Shown here one piece after another: positions 16,546 through 25,643 of a DNA stretch of 64,000 nucleotides. The DNA is from G965215055 sp965215055. Lineage in GTDB: Bacteria > Pseudomonadota > Gammaproteobacteria > UBA4575. Position 1 is the first letter of the stretch. Each line of letters opens with the position of its first letter. Under the pieces are notes generated by a model. The model did no database searches, was not told where the DNA came from, and worked only from the letters and a program-made list of their open reading frames with translations. The translations under genes and the position numbers were made by a program. The DNA lies in NCBI GenBank assembly GCA_965215055.1, contig OZ244046.1, forward strand, positions 558,001 to 622,000, given 5' to 3'.

Positions 16546-17883
16546 TCAATTACCTGCCACCATCATTGCATCCATTAATATCGACGGAGTAATGACGTTA
16601 CTGCGCCGATCAACGTCATTGCCGGCTGCAAGTATTTTCTGAAACATATCTTTCAGGTTTCCAGAAACGGTAATCTCCTCGACAGGGTGCTGAATTTCAC
16701 CATCTTCAATCCAGTATCCTGCCGCGCCACGCGAGTAATCACCGGTTACATTATTCACGCCGTGACCGATAAGCTCCGTTATCAGCAAGCCTTGCTGCAT
16801 GCTTTTCATCAGCTCACGCAGCGTCTGGTCACCCGGCTGTAACGTGAGATTATGCACTCCACCTGCATTACCGGTAGATTCCATGCCCAGCTTTCGCGCC
16901 GAGTAGCTGCTTAACACGTATCCCCTTAAAATTCCGGCTTCCACCAGCGTACGCGGCTGCGTTGCAACGCCCTCCAGGTCAAAAGAGCTGCTACCGAACC
17001 CCTCCTTGACGTGCGGGTCCTCAGTAATCGTTACCAGTTCGGAAAACACCTTTTTATCCAGTTGGTCCAACAAAAAAGAGGCCTTGCGGTACAAGGCACC
17101 GCCACTGATTGCAGAGATAAAATGCGACAACAGGGAACGTGCCACACCGGCCTCAAAAATCACCGGCGTAGTGCGCGTTGACAGCTTCCTGGCACCCAAC
17201 CGATTTACAGTGCGCGTTGCAGCCTTCTTACCAACCACCACCGAGGATTCCAGCCTGGCTGGATTACGCGAGGCAGTAAACCAATAGTCTCTCTGCATGG
17301 CGCCGTCCTGTTCAGCAACAACGACACAGGAAAGGTTATGTCGGGTAGATACATAGTCACCGATAAACCCGTGAGTATTCCCATAGATGCTCGTGTTGCG
17401 CGAAGTAGTTACGGTCGCGCCTTCCGAATTTGAAACCTGTTCAAATTCACGCGCGGCATCCTCGCACTCTATGGCAACGTCCAGTGCCTCTTCCGGGGAG
17501 AGTTGCCAGGGATGATCAAGCTCCAGGTCCTGGATCGAAGTTGCCATACGGTCCACGTCCGCAAGCCCGGCAAAGTTATCTTCCTGGGTAAACCTTGCAA
17601 TATCACAGGCTGCGGAAACCGCATCCTTGATTGCTGCAAGCTCAAAGCCCGTCGTGCTCGCAGTGCCTTTTTTCTTACCGATATAAACCGTAATCGACAA
17701 TGCATGGTCATTATGGTGTTCCAGGGTTTCCACCTCGCCAAGACGCGCCGTAACGGATAAGCCTTTCTCAATATTGGCCAGGGCCTCGGCACTGGTTGCA
17801 CCTCGACTTTTTGCCTCGTGCAGGCAGAATCGCACCAGGTTATTCAGATCTTCAGTAGCACGAGGTGCCTCTTGCAACTCCAT
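16546..17883 (-). CDS. pmbA: Metalloprotease complex subunit TldE (PmbA)
   Basis: 445 residues, the TldE/PmbA half of the TldD/TldE heterodimer. It lacks the HExxxH metal motif of TldD, as expected. Family segments include HNDHALSITVYIGKKKGTAST, SIYGNTHGFIGDY, KEGFGSSSFDLEGVATQP, LSSYSARKLGMESTGNAGGVHNL and GDYSRGAAGYWIEDGEI. The complex processes microcins and other modified peptides and degrades CcdA in E. coli. The start overlaps the tldD stop by one base (TGATG), so both are made together, which fits a 1:1 complex. Confidence 0.95.
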   Translation of the reverse strand: MELQEAPRATEDLNNLVRFCLHEAKSRGATSAEALANIEKGLSVTARLGEVETLEHHNDHALSITVYIGKKKGTASTTGFELAAIKDAVSAACDIARFTQEDNFAGLADVDRMATSIQDLELDHPWQLSPEEALDVAIECEDAAREFEQVSNSEGATVTTSRNTSIYGNTHGFIGDYVSTRHNLSCVVVAEQDGAMQRDYWFTASRNPARLESSVVVGKKAATRTVNRLGARKLSTRTTPVIFEAGVARSLLSHFISAISGGALYRKASFLLDQLDKKVFSELVTITEDPHVKEGFGSSSFDLEGVATQPRTLVEAGILRGYVLSSYSARKLGMESTGNAGGVHNLTLQPGDQTLRELMKSMQQGLLITELIGHGVNNVTGDYSRGAAGYWIEDGEIQHPVEEITVSGNLKDMFQKILAAGNDVDRRSNVITPSILMDAMMVAGN

Positions 17884-19325
17884 CAGCTTGCAGTTCCACC
17901 GACGGTAAGCCCATTGATCAACAAGGTAGGCTGCCCTACCCCGACGGGAACACTCTGCCCCTCCTTACCGCACGTACCCACGCCCGTATCAAGCTGCAAG
18001 TCATTGCCAACCATACTCACGCGCGTTAACACGTCTGGTCCGTCACCAATAAGTGTTGCACCCTTTACAGGCTTGGTGACTTTACCTTTCTCAATCATAT
18101 AGGCCTCTGAAGCAGAAAACACGAACTTGCCCGAAGTAATATCTACCTGGCCTCCACCAAAGTTGACGGCATAAAACCCGGAATCTACGGAACTGATAAT
18201 TTCATCCGGATCATACTTTCCTGCAAGCATGTACGTATTTGTCATGCGCGGCATCGGCAGATGTGCATAAGACTCACGCCTTCCATTACCAGTGGATACT
18301 GTATTGGACAACTTGGCGTTGAGCCCGTCATACATGAAGCCTTTAAGAATCCCGTCTTCGATCAGCGTCGTGCATTGCGTCGGGGCACCTTCATCATCGA
18401 TATTAAGCGAGCCCCTGCGATCAGGCAGGGTACCATCATCAACTACCGTAACTCCCTTACTTGCAACCTGCTCACCAATGCGGCCACTGAACGCCGACGT
18501 GCCCTTGCGGGTAAAATCACCTTCCAGCCCGTGGCCGATAGCTTCGTGCAGAAGAACGCCTGGCCACCCAGGTCCCAGCACAACGTTCATATTGCCGGCG
18601 GGTGCGGCCACGGCCTCCAGGTTAAGCAACGCCATGCGCACCGCTTCATGTACATAGGTATGCGCAAGGTTATCCTTGATAAAATACTCATAGTTCACAC
18701 GTCCGCCACCACCGGCGGTGCCCTGTTCGAGACGCCCGCCCTGTTCCGCAATCACCGCCACGTTCAGTCTTACCAGCGGACGTACATCGGCGGCCATGAG
18801 ACCATCACTATTCGCGATCAGAACAACTTCATGGCTACCTGCCAGTGACACCATCACCTGCTTGATGCGGTCATCTTGCTTGCGCGCCAACTCATCAAGT
18901 GTACGCAACAACTCAACCTTGTCGACCTCGGCAATGGACTCAAGGGGACTATCTGCCGGATACAGGTTATTACCTGCCTTGGACCTCCATGCCTGGACCT
19001 GCCCACCTCGGGCTCCTCGTGCAATAGCGCGCGCAGCTTTGCACGATTCCAGCAGTGCGGACAACACGATTTCATCAGAATAGGCAAAACCACTTTTATC
19101 ATCCTTGACTGCGCGTATACCTACACCCTGGCTGACGTTATAACTTGCATCCTTGACAATGCCGTCTTCCAGGGACCAGGTTTCCTGCTTGCGCAACTGA
19201 AAATAGATGTCGCCACTATCCGCGGCAGAATCAAGCAACGTCGAAAACGCCTGTGTCAAGTGAGACTCGTCCAACCCTGAAGGATTCAGAATAGAATTCC
19301 GTGCCAGCTCTAATGATTTTCCCAT
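17883..19325 (-). CDS. tldD: Metalloprotease TldD
   Basis: 480 residues, the catalytic half of TldD/TldE. The zinc site is in VLLHEAIGHGLEGDFTRKGTSAF, with the HExxxH pattern of the U62 family. Other conserved parts are the N-terminal DIYFQLRKQETWSLEDG, the KDDKSGFAYSDEI region, DDEGAPTQCTTLIEDG and MRMTNTYML-type segment before the C-terminus. It works as a heterodimer with the adjacent PmbA in the cytoplasm. It follows the nitrilase-like gene by 38 bases; yhdP-nit-tldD is the usual order in gammaproteobacteria. Confidence 0.96.
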   Translation of the reverse strand: MGKSLELARNSILNPSGLDESHLTQAFSTLLDSAADSGDIYFQLRKQETWSLEDGIVKDASYNVSQGVGIRAVKDDKSGFAYSDEIVLSALLESCKAARAIARGARGGQVQAWRSKAGNNLYPADSPLESIAEVDKVELLRTLDELARKQDDRIKQVMVSLAGSHEVVLIANSDGLMAADVRPLVRLNVAVIAEQGGRLEQGTAGGGGRVNYEYFIKDNLAHTYVHEAVRMALLNLEAVAAPAGNMNVVLGPGWPGVLLHEAIGHGLEGDFTRKGTSAFSGRIGEQVASKGVTVVDDGTLPDRRGSLNIDDEGAPTQCTTLIEDGILKGFMYDGLNAKLSNTVSTGNGRRESYAHLPMPRMTNTYMLAGKYDPDEIISSVDSGFYAVNFGGGQVDITSGKFVFSASEAYMIEKGKVTKPVKGATLIGDGPDVLTRVSMVGNDLQLDTGVGTCGKEGQSVPVGVGQPTLLINGLTVGGTAS

Positions 19326-19363
19326 ATCTTCCCCTGGATATCGTGTTTGATAATTACAGACGC

Positions 19364-20179
19364 CTATTTTAACCGCCGGTGCTGGATGCAGGGAAAAGTT
19401 TTACGTCTTGATTGCAAATATTGCAAACTGATGTCCGCGGTCGCTATCCCGGAACCGTGTTTAATACGGCTTAAAATCGTTCCCCAGGGATCAACAACCA
19501 TACTGTCCCCAAAAGTTGCCCGGCCGTTGACGTGATACCCGCCCTGTGCCGAAGCAATCACATAAACCACGTTTTCAATTGCACGGGCCCGGAGCAAACT
19601 CTCCCAGTGCGCCTGGCCGGTAGCAGCCGTAAACGCAGCGGGCAACGCCACGATCTCAGCACCCAAATCCAGCAGCCCCCGAAACAACTCGGGGAAACGC
19701 AGGTCATAACACACTGCCAACCCGATTTTACCGAAAGGCGAATCCACCACCTTTATACCTGAATCTCCATACTCGATTGTTTCCGATTCATTATAGCTCT
19801 CACCCGTATCGACAAGATCAACGTCAAACAAATGGATCTTGTCATAGCGTTCAACCCGGTTTCCCTTGTTGTCATACACCATGCAGGCAGCATATATCTT
19901 TTTGGGGTCCGGGCATTCCAGCGGCACCGTGCCTCCCACCAGCCACGCATCGTGTTGCCTTGCCTGTTCAGACAGGAATTTTTGTATGGGTCCATCACCC
20001 TCGACTTCCCGCACGGCTACTTTATCTTCTTCCGTGATACCCATGATCGCAAAATTTTCCGGCAATACGATCAACTCGGCACCGGCACGTGCAGCTTGTG
20101 CAATCAAGCGATCTGCTGCATGCAGGTTTGCATCGATATTCGGGCCCGATGCCATTTGTACGGCTGCAACTTTACTCAT
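19364..20179 (-). CDS. Carbon-nitrogen hydrolase (Nit-like amidase)
   Basis: 271 residues, nitrilase superfamily, Nit1/omega-amidase branch. The catalytic triad is in place: Glu in LIVLPENFAIMG, Lys in RYDKIHLFDVDL and Cys in LAVCYDLRFPELFRGL. FAAATGQAHWESLLRARAIENVVYV-type C-terminal segments are conserved. The likely substrate is deaminated glutathione, a repair function of this branch, but other amides are possible. It sits between yhdP and tldD, where related genes lie in many gammaproteobacteria. Cytoplasmic. Confidence 0.88.
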   Translation of the reverse strand: MSKVAAVQMASGPNIDANLHAADRLIAQAARAGAELIVLPENFAIMGITEEDKVAVREVEGDGPIQKFLSEQARQHDAWLVGGTVPLECPDPKKIYAACMVYDNKGNRVERYDKIHLFDVDLVDTGESYNESETIEYGDSGIKVVDSPFGKIGLAVCYDLRFPELFRGLLDLGAEIVALPAAFTAATGQAHWESLLRARAIENVVYVIASAQGGYHVNGRATFGDSMVVDPWGTILSRIKHGSGIATADISLQYLQSRRKTFPCIQHRRLK

Positions 20180-20230
20180 GTAAAAAACTACCGGTTAAGC
20201 GAGGGCAAGATAATCTGCTCTATGACGGGA

Positions 20231-23200
20231 TCAAGGCTGGTCCTGATCAGGTGGACTTTCTTCAACTTTATCAGGCGAGCTTGCTTCAACTTTTGCAATA
20301 GGCTCGATTTTTGGATCATCCCAACTTCCCGTCAGGGAGTACTTGACTTCCGTTACCTTGTTCACGTCGATACCGATTTTGCTTGCCACTTTTTCACCAA
20401 TATATACACCAACCGCACCGATCGGACCCCCAACTGCCAAACCCACCCAGGGCAGCCCGCCTGCTACATGGGGCGTTACCGTAACGACCTGGTCATAATC
20501 CCTGGCTGCAATTCCAGTCCTTCCCTCAATCAGGATATCAGCCGAAGGCCCTTTAATAGACAGGTTCTCAGTAGTTAAATTCGCATCCTTAAAAAACAGG
20601 TCTCCCCGGATTTTTTCGAATGTATAACCCTTGGAGAAAAAATCAGTAAAGTCCAGAGAAAGACGCCTGGAAATTTCGCCTAAATTAAACAAACCGACCA
20701 GGCGTCCAACCTCACCGGGTTCCACGGACGATATCTTCCCATCATTGAGCCTGAGGTTCGTCGTACCTGTAAGAGATTCAGCGGAAAACTGGTACGGCGT
20801 ATCCGGCCAATTGAATTTTGCGGTAACCCTGCCTCGCCCTTCGCTTACTGCGCTCTCAAACCCGAGGCCGACCAGGCTGTCATGTAAATTTTGAGTTTTC
20901 ACGACAATATCCAGGTCGGTATTGTGCGTATTCTTTTCATCAACTACCCAGGTTCCTTCCATCTTGACCTGCATATCCTCACCTTCACCGGTCAGGGAGT
21001 TGATCTTCATTCCATCATCAACGGGTATGGTTTTCAGCACAACGTTACGGAAAGGATACTCATCAAACTCGAACTGCTTCGCATGAACTTCCAGTGCCAG
21101 CAATTTACGCGGGTCCAGCTCAATAATTTCCTCTTCCGGCTTACTAATATAAAGATAATCAAAATCTGCGGTTACAATACCGGCCGTACTGGAATTCAAC
21201 GGGTAGCTGAAACTCCCTTTTGCCACGGACGAGTCGATTTTTCCCGTCCAGGACTTCGCCTCCTTCAGTAACTGGAAATCGACGTCCCTGATATCCAGGT
21301 CAGACAAGAAAATCCTGTCGGATTGTACGTCGACCTCGCTCAACTCCAGGAAGCCATTGCCGCCGGATGATTTAAATACACCTTCCCAATCAGTCGGGTT
21401 TAGCTGATTGAATACCCCTGAGATCTTTAACCCTTTTTTCGGCAAACTGAATTGATCATCTCCCATGCGCAACTCCATTGCAGAGATAGTGCTTTCCGTC
21501 TCATCGAAAGACGCCTGCATAAACAGCCTGTCGTCAAAGTTTGCAAATAATGACTGTTTTTCCCCCGCCTGGTATTTCGTGTGCAGGGCAAACTGCTTGT
21601 CGTCATCAACTTCCTTGTAAAAAGGTTTAGGCAAATCAATCGAAGTGCCGCGCAAATTGCTGTCAACGTTTACCGACATTGATTTATCGCCGTCGTGTTT
21701 GCCGAATCGCGGCAAATTTATCGTAGCCCTTACAGGCGCAGTGCCCTTGATGTATTTACCTGCTTGCTCATAATTATTGGCAGCCAGGTAAGCATCGACG
21801 TTAAAATCGCCCACGATAGTCAACAACGTACCCCCACCCTTCAGGCTTCGGGCATCAGCATTGAAAACGGACCCGTGTAAAACGGCACTCAGGCCCTGGG
21901 CTTCCAATTCATGGCGGTCGAATTTCAATTTTCCTTTCAGATTCTTGAACGGGAGTGCCGCCGACGTTACCGTCAGGTCCGTATCATCAAACTCTATAAC
22001 CCCCTTCACGGCTCTCTCTTTCTCCAGCTTCCTGGTAAGAGTCAATACGAGACCCAAATCCAGTTTTGTATTGCCGGCAAGGGAAATATGCCTGGGAATC
22101 CGGCTGTTTTGCGGCATCAGTGAAGACTGCTGCAGGTAATCCAGAATATCTCCGGCAGGACCGGATACCTCGCCATCAATGACCAATCGGGGTAATTTCA
22201 GATTATCAATTGTGGCCGTAACCTGATCGATGGAGGAGTTCAGTATCGTCCCCTGGCGTCCGGAAACCACCAGGCGTCCATTTTCAATCGTCAGGCCTGC
22301 ATGAAGGTCATGCACGTTTGGCCAATCCTTGAAGTAATTCAGAATGCCGTCTTCTACACTTGCAACGGCCTGGAACACACCGGAGTGATCCTTGAACGGG
22401 AAGTGTTCAGGATTTCCTCGAAATACAAACCTGGCATTTTTCAGCGCGCCACCACTTACGCTCTCCTTTAACCACTTCGCCAGTTTCGGGTTCATCTTCC
22501 TCAATGGCAGGTAGTCCCTGGTTATTGCAAGCCGGGCTTCCGGCACTTCGCCTTGCAGGTCCAGATAGAGCTTCCCGTCATCGACTCGAACATGGCCCTG
22601 CAAACCGGCGTCGATTCCCGGTGCCTCAAGCGAGACGTTTTCCAGCGATGTAACAATGCCATGATCCGTGTGTTTCCATTTAATTGCACCGGCGACTTTC
22701 TGGCCTGCAAATGCACTATCCCAAACACTGCCTGCCTGGATACGCAAGTCAGGAGCATCTATTTCCAGGCTACCTTGCAAGTGATTGCCATAAGCCGTGC
22801 CGTTCAAAGACGAAGCTTCAAACTCCTGGTCGGGAATGGATACCTGTACATCCTGCAAAGAAGTCTTGTACGAGTATTTTGACAGTTGCCCGTCATCCCA
22901 ACGGGTCAGGATATTGGTACTATCAAAAACTCCGCCTATCCGTACCTTGGCACGCAGTTGCTCCAATGGTGCCGTGAAGACCGAATAATGCTGTAACGTC
23001 GAGAGCAGATGATTGGAGTCAACATAGTCCAGGGCGGCCGCGACAGAAAAACTCGAACCGTCGCAGTCAATACACCTGATTTCATATTGCTTGCCAAACC
23101 ATTGCTCACCAGCGGCCTGGACGGTGCTGTCAGTCAATGCCAGGTGCCAATTTTCTTCTTCACCTTTGACCAGGAAGCGTGTATCAAGAGAGGTTATCTC

Positions 23201-24073
23201 CTGCCCGACCGAGACACCTTCTATCGGTCTTTTCACGTGATGATACTGCAAGTCTCGAACGCTCAACCTGCCGTTGAATGAACGTTGCAAGGAAGAATTG
23301 AAGTCCCCCCACACTTCAAAGTCGGAACTACCTGCTTTAATCCCGGCTTGAAGATGAGGGAAAAAATCACCCAGCAACTCAAGATTGATACTATTACCTT
23401 GCGCGTACAAATTTCCTTCCACGTTATCCAGGCCTTGCTCGAGATTGTGCACGTCTGCAACCAGGGTAAACGAATCCCCCAGGGTTTCCGGCAAGAAAAT
23501 TTTCGAGGAGACTTTGAGTCGGTCTTGATAAAAACCAAGCGCGACGTCTACGTGGTCAAAAAAATAATCCAGGTTTCTCACGTCATCCCTGATAGAAATC
23601 GTACTGCCCACAAAGCTTATTTCAGTTTCCTGCTCCAATGCTTCCTTGCCTGCAAACTTTTCACTAACGTCAATTCCACTCAGCATTATCCTTTTATCCG
23701 CGGTTCGCACCGCTTTCAGATCGCTGCCGACCAACGTCAGGCGACGAATATCGAACCTTTTATGAACCAGGCTCGCGTAAAGATCGAACAGCAGGTGCGC
23801 TTCCTTCGCAAACAAAAGCTGCTCGGCCCTGGTTTCATCGGCATATATCGTCAAATCTTTTACCGTCACATACGGCGTATAGCCATACCAGGTAAAATCA
23901 ATACCTCCGGTGTGTACAGGCTTGCCTATAACGGACGAAATATTCTGCTGTATGACCGGCAGGTGGCGCTCATAAAGTGACGAGTAACCACGTATAACAC
24001 CAACTGCAATGGCCACAAGTACCAGGATGCTTACAATAAAATACCAGCCAGTCAATGCCAGTTTGCGCCACAT
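20231..24073 (-). CDS. yhdP: YhdP family envelope protein (AsmA-like lipid transport)
   Basis: 1280 residues, matching the YhdP (TIGR02099) family. A single N-terminal membrane segment (about 8-28, LTGWYFIVSILVLVAIAVGVI) is followed by a very long periplasmic beta-rich region. Near the C-terminus is the DUF3971/AsmA-like segment IEGRTGIAARDYDQVVTVTPHVAGGLPWVG and a hydrophobic stretch (VGLAVGGPIGAVGVYIGEKVA). YhdP, TamB and YdbH form bridges that carry phospholipid to the outer membrane in E. coli. It ends with an acidic/Pro tail. The gene lies between rlmH and the nitrilase gene on the same strand. Confidence 0.93.
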   Translation of the reverse strand: MWRKLALTGWYFIVSILVLVAIAVGVIRGYSSLYERHLPVIQQNISSVIGKPVHTGGIDFTWYGYTPYVTVKDLTIYADETRAEQLLFAKEAHLLFDLYASLVHKRFDIRRLTLVGSDLKAVRTADKRIMLSGIDVSEKFAGKEALEQETEISFVGSTISIRDDVRNLDYFFDHVDVALGFYQDRLKVSSKIFLPETLGDSFTLVADVHNLEQGLDNVEGNLYAQGNSINLELLGDFFPHLQAGIKAGSSDFEVWGDFNSSLQRSFNGRLSVRDLQYHHVKRPIEGVSVGQEITSLDTRFLVKGEEENWHLALTDSTVQAAGEQWFGKQYEIRCIDCDGSSFSVAAALDYVDSNHLLSTLQHYSVFTAPLEQLRAKVRIGGVFDSTNILTRWDDGQLSKYSYKTSLQDVQVSIPDQEFEASSLNGTAYGNHLQGSLEIDAPDLRIQAGSVWDSAFAGQKVAGAIKWKHTDHGIVTSLENVSLEAPGIDAGLQGHVRVDDGKLYLDLQGEVPEARLAITRDYLPLRKMNPKLAKWLKESVSGGALKNARFVFRGNPEHFPFKDHSGVFQAVASVEDGILNYFKDWPNVHDLHAGLTIENGRLVVSGRQGTILNSSIDQVTATIDNLKLPRLVIDGEVSGPAGDILDYLQQSSLMPQNSRIPRHISLAGNTKLDLGLVLTLTRKLEKERAVKGVIEFDDTDLTVTSAALPFKNLKGKLKFDRHELEAQGLSAVLHGSVFNADARSLKGGGTLLTIVGDFNVDAYLAANNYEQAGKYIKGTAPVRATINLPRFGKHDGDKSMSVNVDSNLRGTSIDLPKPFYKEVDDDKQFALHTKYQAGEKQSLFANFDDRLFMQASFDETESTISAMELRMGDDQFSLPKKGLKISGVFNQLNPTDWEGVFKSSGGNGFLELSEVDVQSDRIFLSDLDIRDVDFQLLKEAKSWTGKIDSSVAKGSFSYPLNSSTAGIVTADFDYLYISKPEEEIIELDPRKLLALEVHAKQFEFDEYPFRNVVLKTIPVDDGMKINSLTGEGEDMQVKMEGTWVVDEKNTHNTDLDIVVKTQNLHDSLVGLGFESAVSEGRGRVTAKFNWPDTPYQFSAESLTGTTNLRLNDGKISSVEPGEVGRLVGLFNLGEISRRLSLDFTDFFSKGYTFEKIRGDLFFKDANLTTENLSIKGPSADILIEGRTGIAARDYDQVVTVTPHVAGGLPWVGLAVGGPIGAVGVYIGEKVASKIGIDVNKVTEVKYSLTGSWDDPKIEPIAKVEASSPDKVEESPPDQDQP

Positions 24074-24105
24074 ATAACTTTTACCGACAAATACTCAGCG
24101 GGCTG

Positions 24106-24576
24106 CTATTCCCGATGGTAGGGATGCCCCTGGACAATAGTCCAGGCACGATACAACTGCTCAACGAGCAACACGCGCACCAGCATATGCGGCAAAGTCA
24201 AGGAAGACATTGACCATACCAGGTCAGCCTGGCGCAAGAATTCTTTGGCAAATCCATCCGGACCACCAATGTAAAATGTAACTACTGAAAAAGATTGCAG
24301 CCATTGTGCAAGTTTTTCAGCAAGGAAGACCGTCGTCCACGTTTCTCCGCGTTCATCCAGTACAATGCGCACGCTATTACGCGGGGTACGCTTGATCAAA
24401 AGCTGCTGCTCTTGCGCCTGTGCCTGTGCAACTGTTCGACTTTTTATGCGCTTGGCAGTTGCAACGGGAATAATTTTTACGCTGCATTCCCGGGGCATCC
24501 TGGCAACATACTGGTTGACGCCGGCTTCAACCCATGATGGTGACTTTTCCCCGACCGCTAATATATTGATTTGCAC
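24106..24576 (-). CDS. rlmH: 23S rRNA pseudouridine-1915 methyltransferase RlmH
   Basis: 156 residues from a GTG that gives QINILAVGEKSPSWVE, aligning with E. coli RlmH (155 residues); an open frame of 14 more codons upstream is not needed. SPOUT-class fold with the trefoil-knot loop FYIGGPDGF and the family's C-terminal signature SLTLPHMLVRVLLVEQLYRAW, ending in HPYHRE. It methylates Psi1915 in helix 69 of the assembled 70S ribosome using SAM. It follows rsfS by 59 bases, the conserved pairing. Confidence 0.96.
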   Translation of the reverse strand: MQINILAVGEKSPSWVEAGVNQYVARMPRECSVKIIPVATAKRIKSRTVAQAQAQEQQLLIKRTPRNSVRIVLDERGETWTTVFLAEKLAQWLQSFSVVTFYIGGPDGFAKEFLRQADLVWSMSSLTLPHMLVRVLLVEQLYRAWTIVQGHPYHRE

Positions 24577-24635
24577 AACAGCCCTTGCAAAAACCTTGTA
24601 AGCCTGATCTCTATACACCTTAACGAATTCTGCAA

Positions 24636-24974
24636 CTACGAGACACGCCTGTGGTCACTTCCAACCTGCCACAGTTTTTCCAGGCCATAAAGGCTGCGTG
24701 TTTCTTCCAACATGACGTGTACGATAACGTCATATAAATCAACCAGCGTCCAGGAGCGGTCCCGCTCCACTCCAAGTATATCCAGCCCCCCCTGCTTTAC
24801 ATCCAGCACCAGCCTGTCGGCCAGCGATTCAACGTGGCGGTCTGACGTTCCCGTTACAATAATCATCGTATCGAATACATCAGTCTTGCCGCGCACGTCA
24901 ATCAATGTAATGTCTTTACCCTTCAAATCCTCCAATGCATTAACTGCAATTCCTATGACCTTGTCATTTTCCAT
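24636..24974 (-). CDS. rsfS: Ribosome silencing factor RsfS
   Basis: 112 residues, the normal size. Family segments are ALEDLKGKDITLIDVR at the N-terminus, DTMIIVTGTSDRHVESLADRL in the middle and GVERDRSWTLVDLYDVIVHVMLEETRSLYGLEKLW at the end. RsfS binds L14 of the 50S subunit and blocks subunit joining when nutrients run short. It lies between nadD and rlmH, as in most proteobacteria. Only 6 bases separate it from nadD. Confidence 0.96.
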   Translation of the reverse strand: MENDKVIGIAVNALEDLKGKDITLIDVRGKTDVFDTMIIVTGTSDRHVESLADRLVLDVKQGGLDILGVERDRSWTLVDLYDVIVHVMLEETRSLYGLEKLWQVGSDHRRVS

Positions 24975-24980
24975 TATGAT

Positions 24981-25610
24981 TTACTGGTACAAATTATGTC
25001 TGCAAATATAGTGCCAAACGCTACCCGGCAATACGTATCTCGGCTGCTCGCCCGCGGCAATGGCCCGTCGAATGGCCGTAGATGAAGCTTCGATCATTTT
25101 TTCATTACTTGAATAGATATGACCACTCAACGTTGCAGAAATTTCCGTAACGTCATTCGTCGCACGCCTATCATACAGCTCTCTTTCACACCCTTGTTCG
25201 GAAAGCACGTGCCCGGGACGTTGTAACAACATGATGTTACACAGTGACAAAATCGCTTCATATTCGCGCCATTGACAAAAACCTGAAAAGGCATCAACCC
25301 CCATAATCAACACTATTGTCTTCCGGTTTTCAATCTCGTTGCGCAATCCTCTCAAAGTATCAATCGTATAAGATGGGCCAGGCAGCTTCAGTTCGCGGTC
25401 ATCGACAACCAGCTTTTCATTTGAGCTTGTTACCAGGTTCAACATCTGCCATCGATGCCGGGCACTCGCATACACTTTTTGTTTAACAGGAGACTGTTGG
25501 CAGGGAACGAAGCGAATCTGTTCAAAATCAAAGTGTTCCAATAACGCCAAAGCCGACTTGATATGACCAAAATGGACCGGATCAAACGTACCACCGAAAA
25601 CGCCTAACAC
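24981..25610 (-). CDS. nadD: Nicotinate-nucleotide adenylyltransferase NadD
   Basis: 209 residues from GTG with a GGAAGG Shine-Dalgarno sequence in front. The nucleotidyltransferase fold shows GVFGGTFDPVHFGHIKSAL (the HxGH ATP site) and the C-terminal SSTAIRRAI (the ISSTxIR motif). LIMGVDAFSGFCQWREYE is the nicotinate-binding region. NadD makes deamido-NAD from nicotinate mononucleotide and ATP. It lies between proA and rsfS. E. coli has the same order without proA. Confidence 0.96.
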   Translation of the reverse strand: MLGVFGGTFDPVHFGHIKSALALLEHFDFEQIRFVPCQQSPVKQKVYASARHRWQMLNLVTSSNEKLVVDDRELKLPGPSYTIDTLRGLRNEIENRKTIVLIMGVDAFSGFCQWREYEAILSLCNIMLLQRPGHVLSEQGCERELYDRRATNDVTEISATLSGHIYSSNEKMIEASSTAIRRAIAAGEQPRYVLPGSVWHYICRHNLYQ

Positions 25611-25643
25611 ACACCTTCCCTGGTATCTTGAGTCGAACGATGC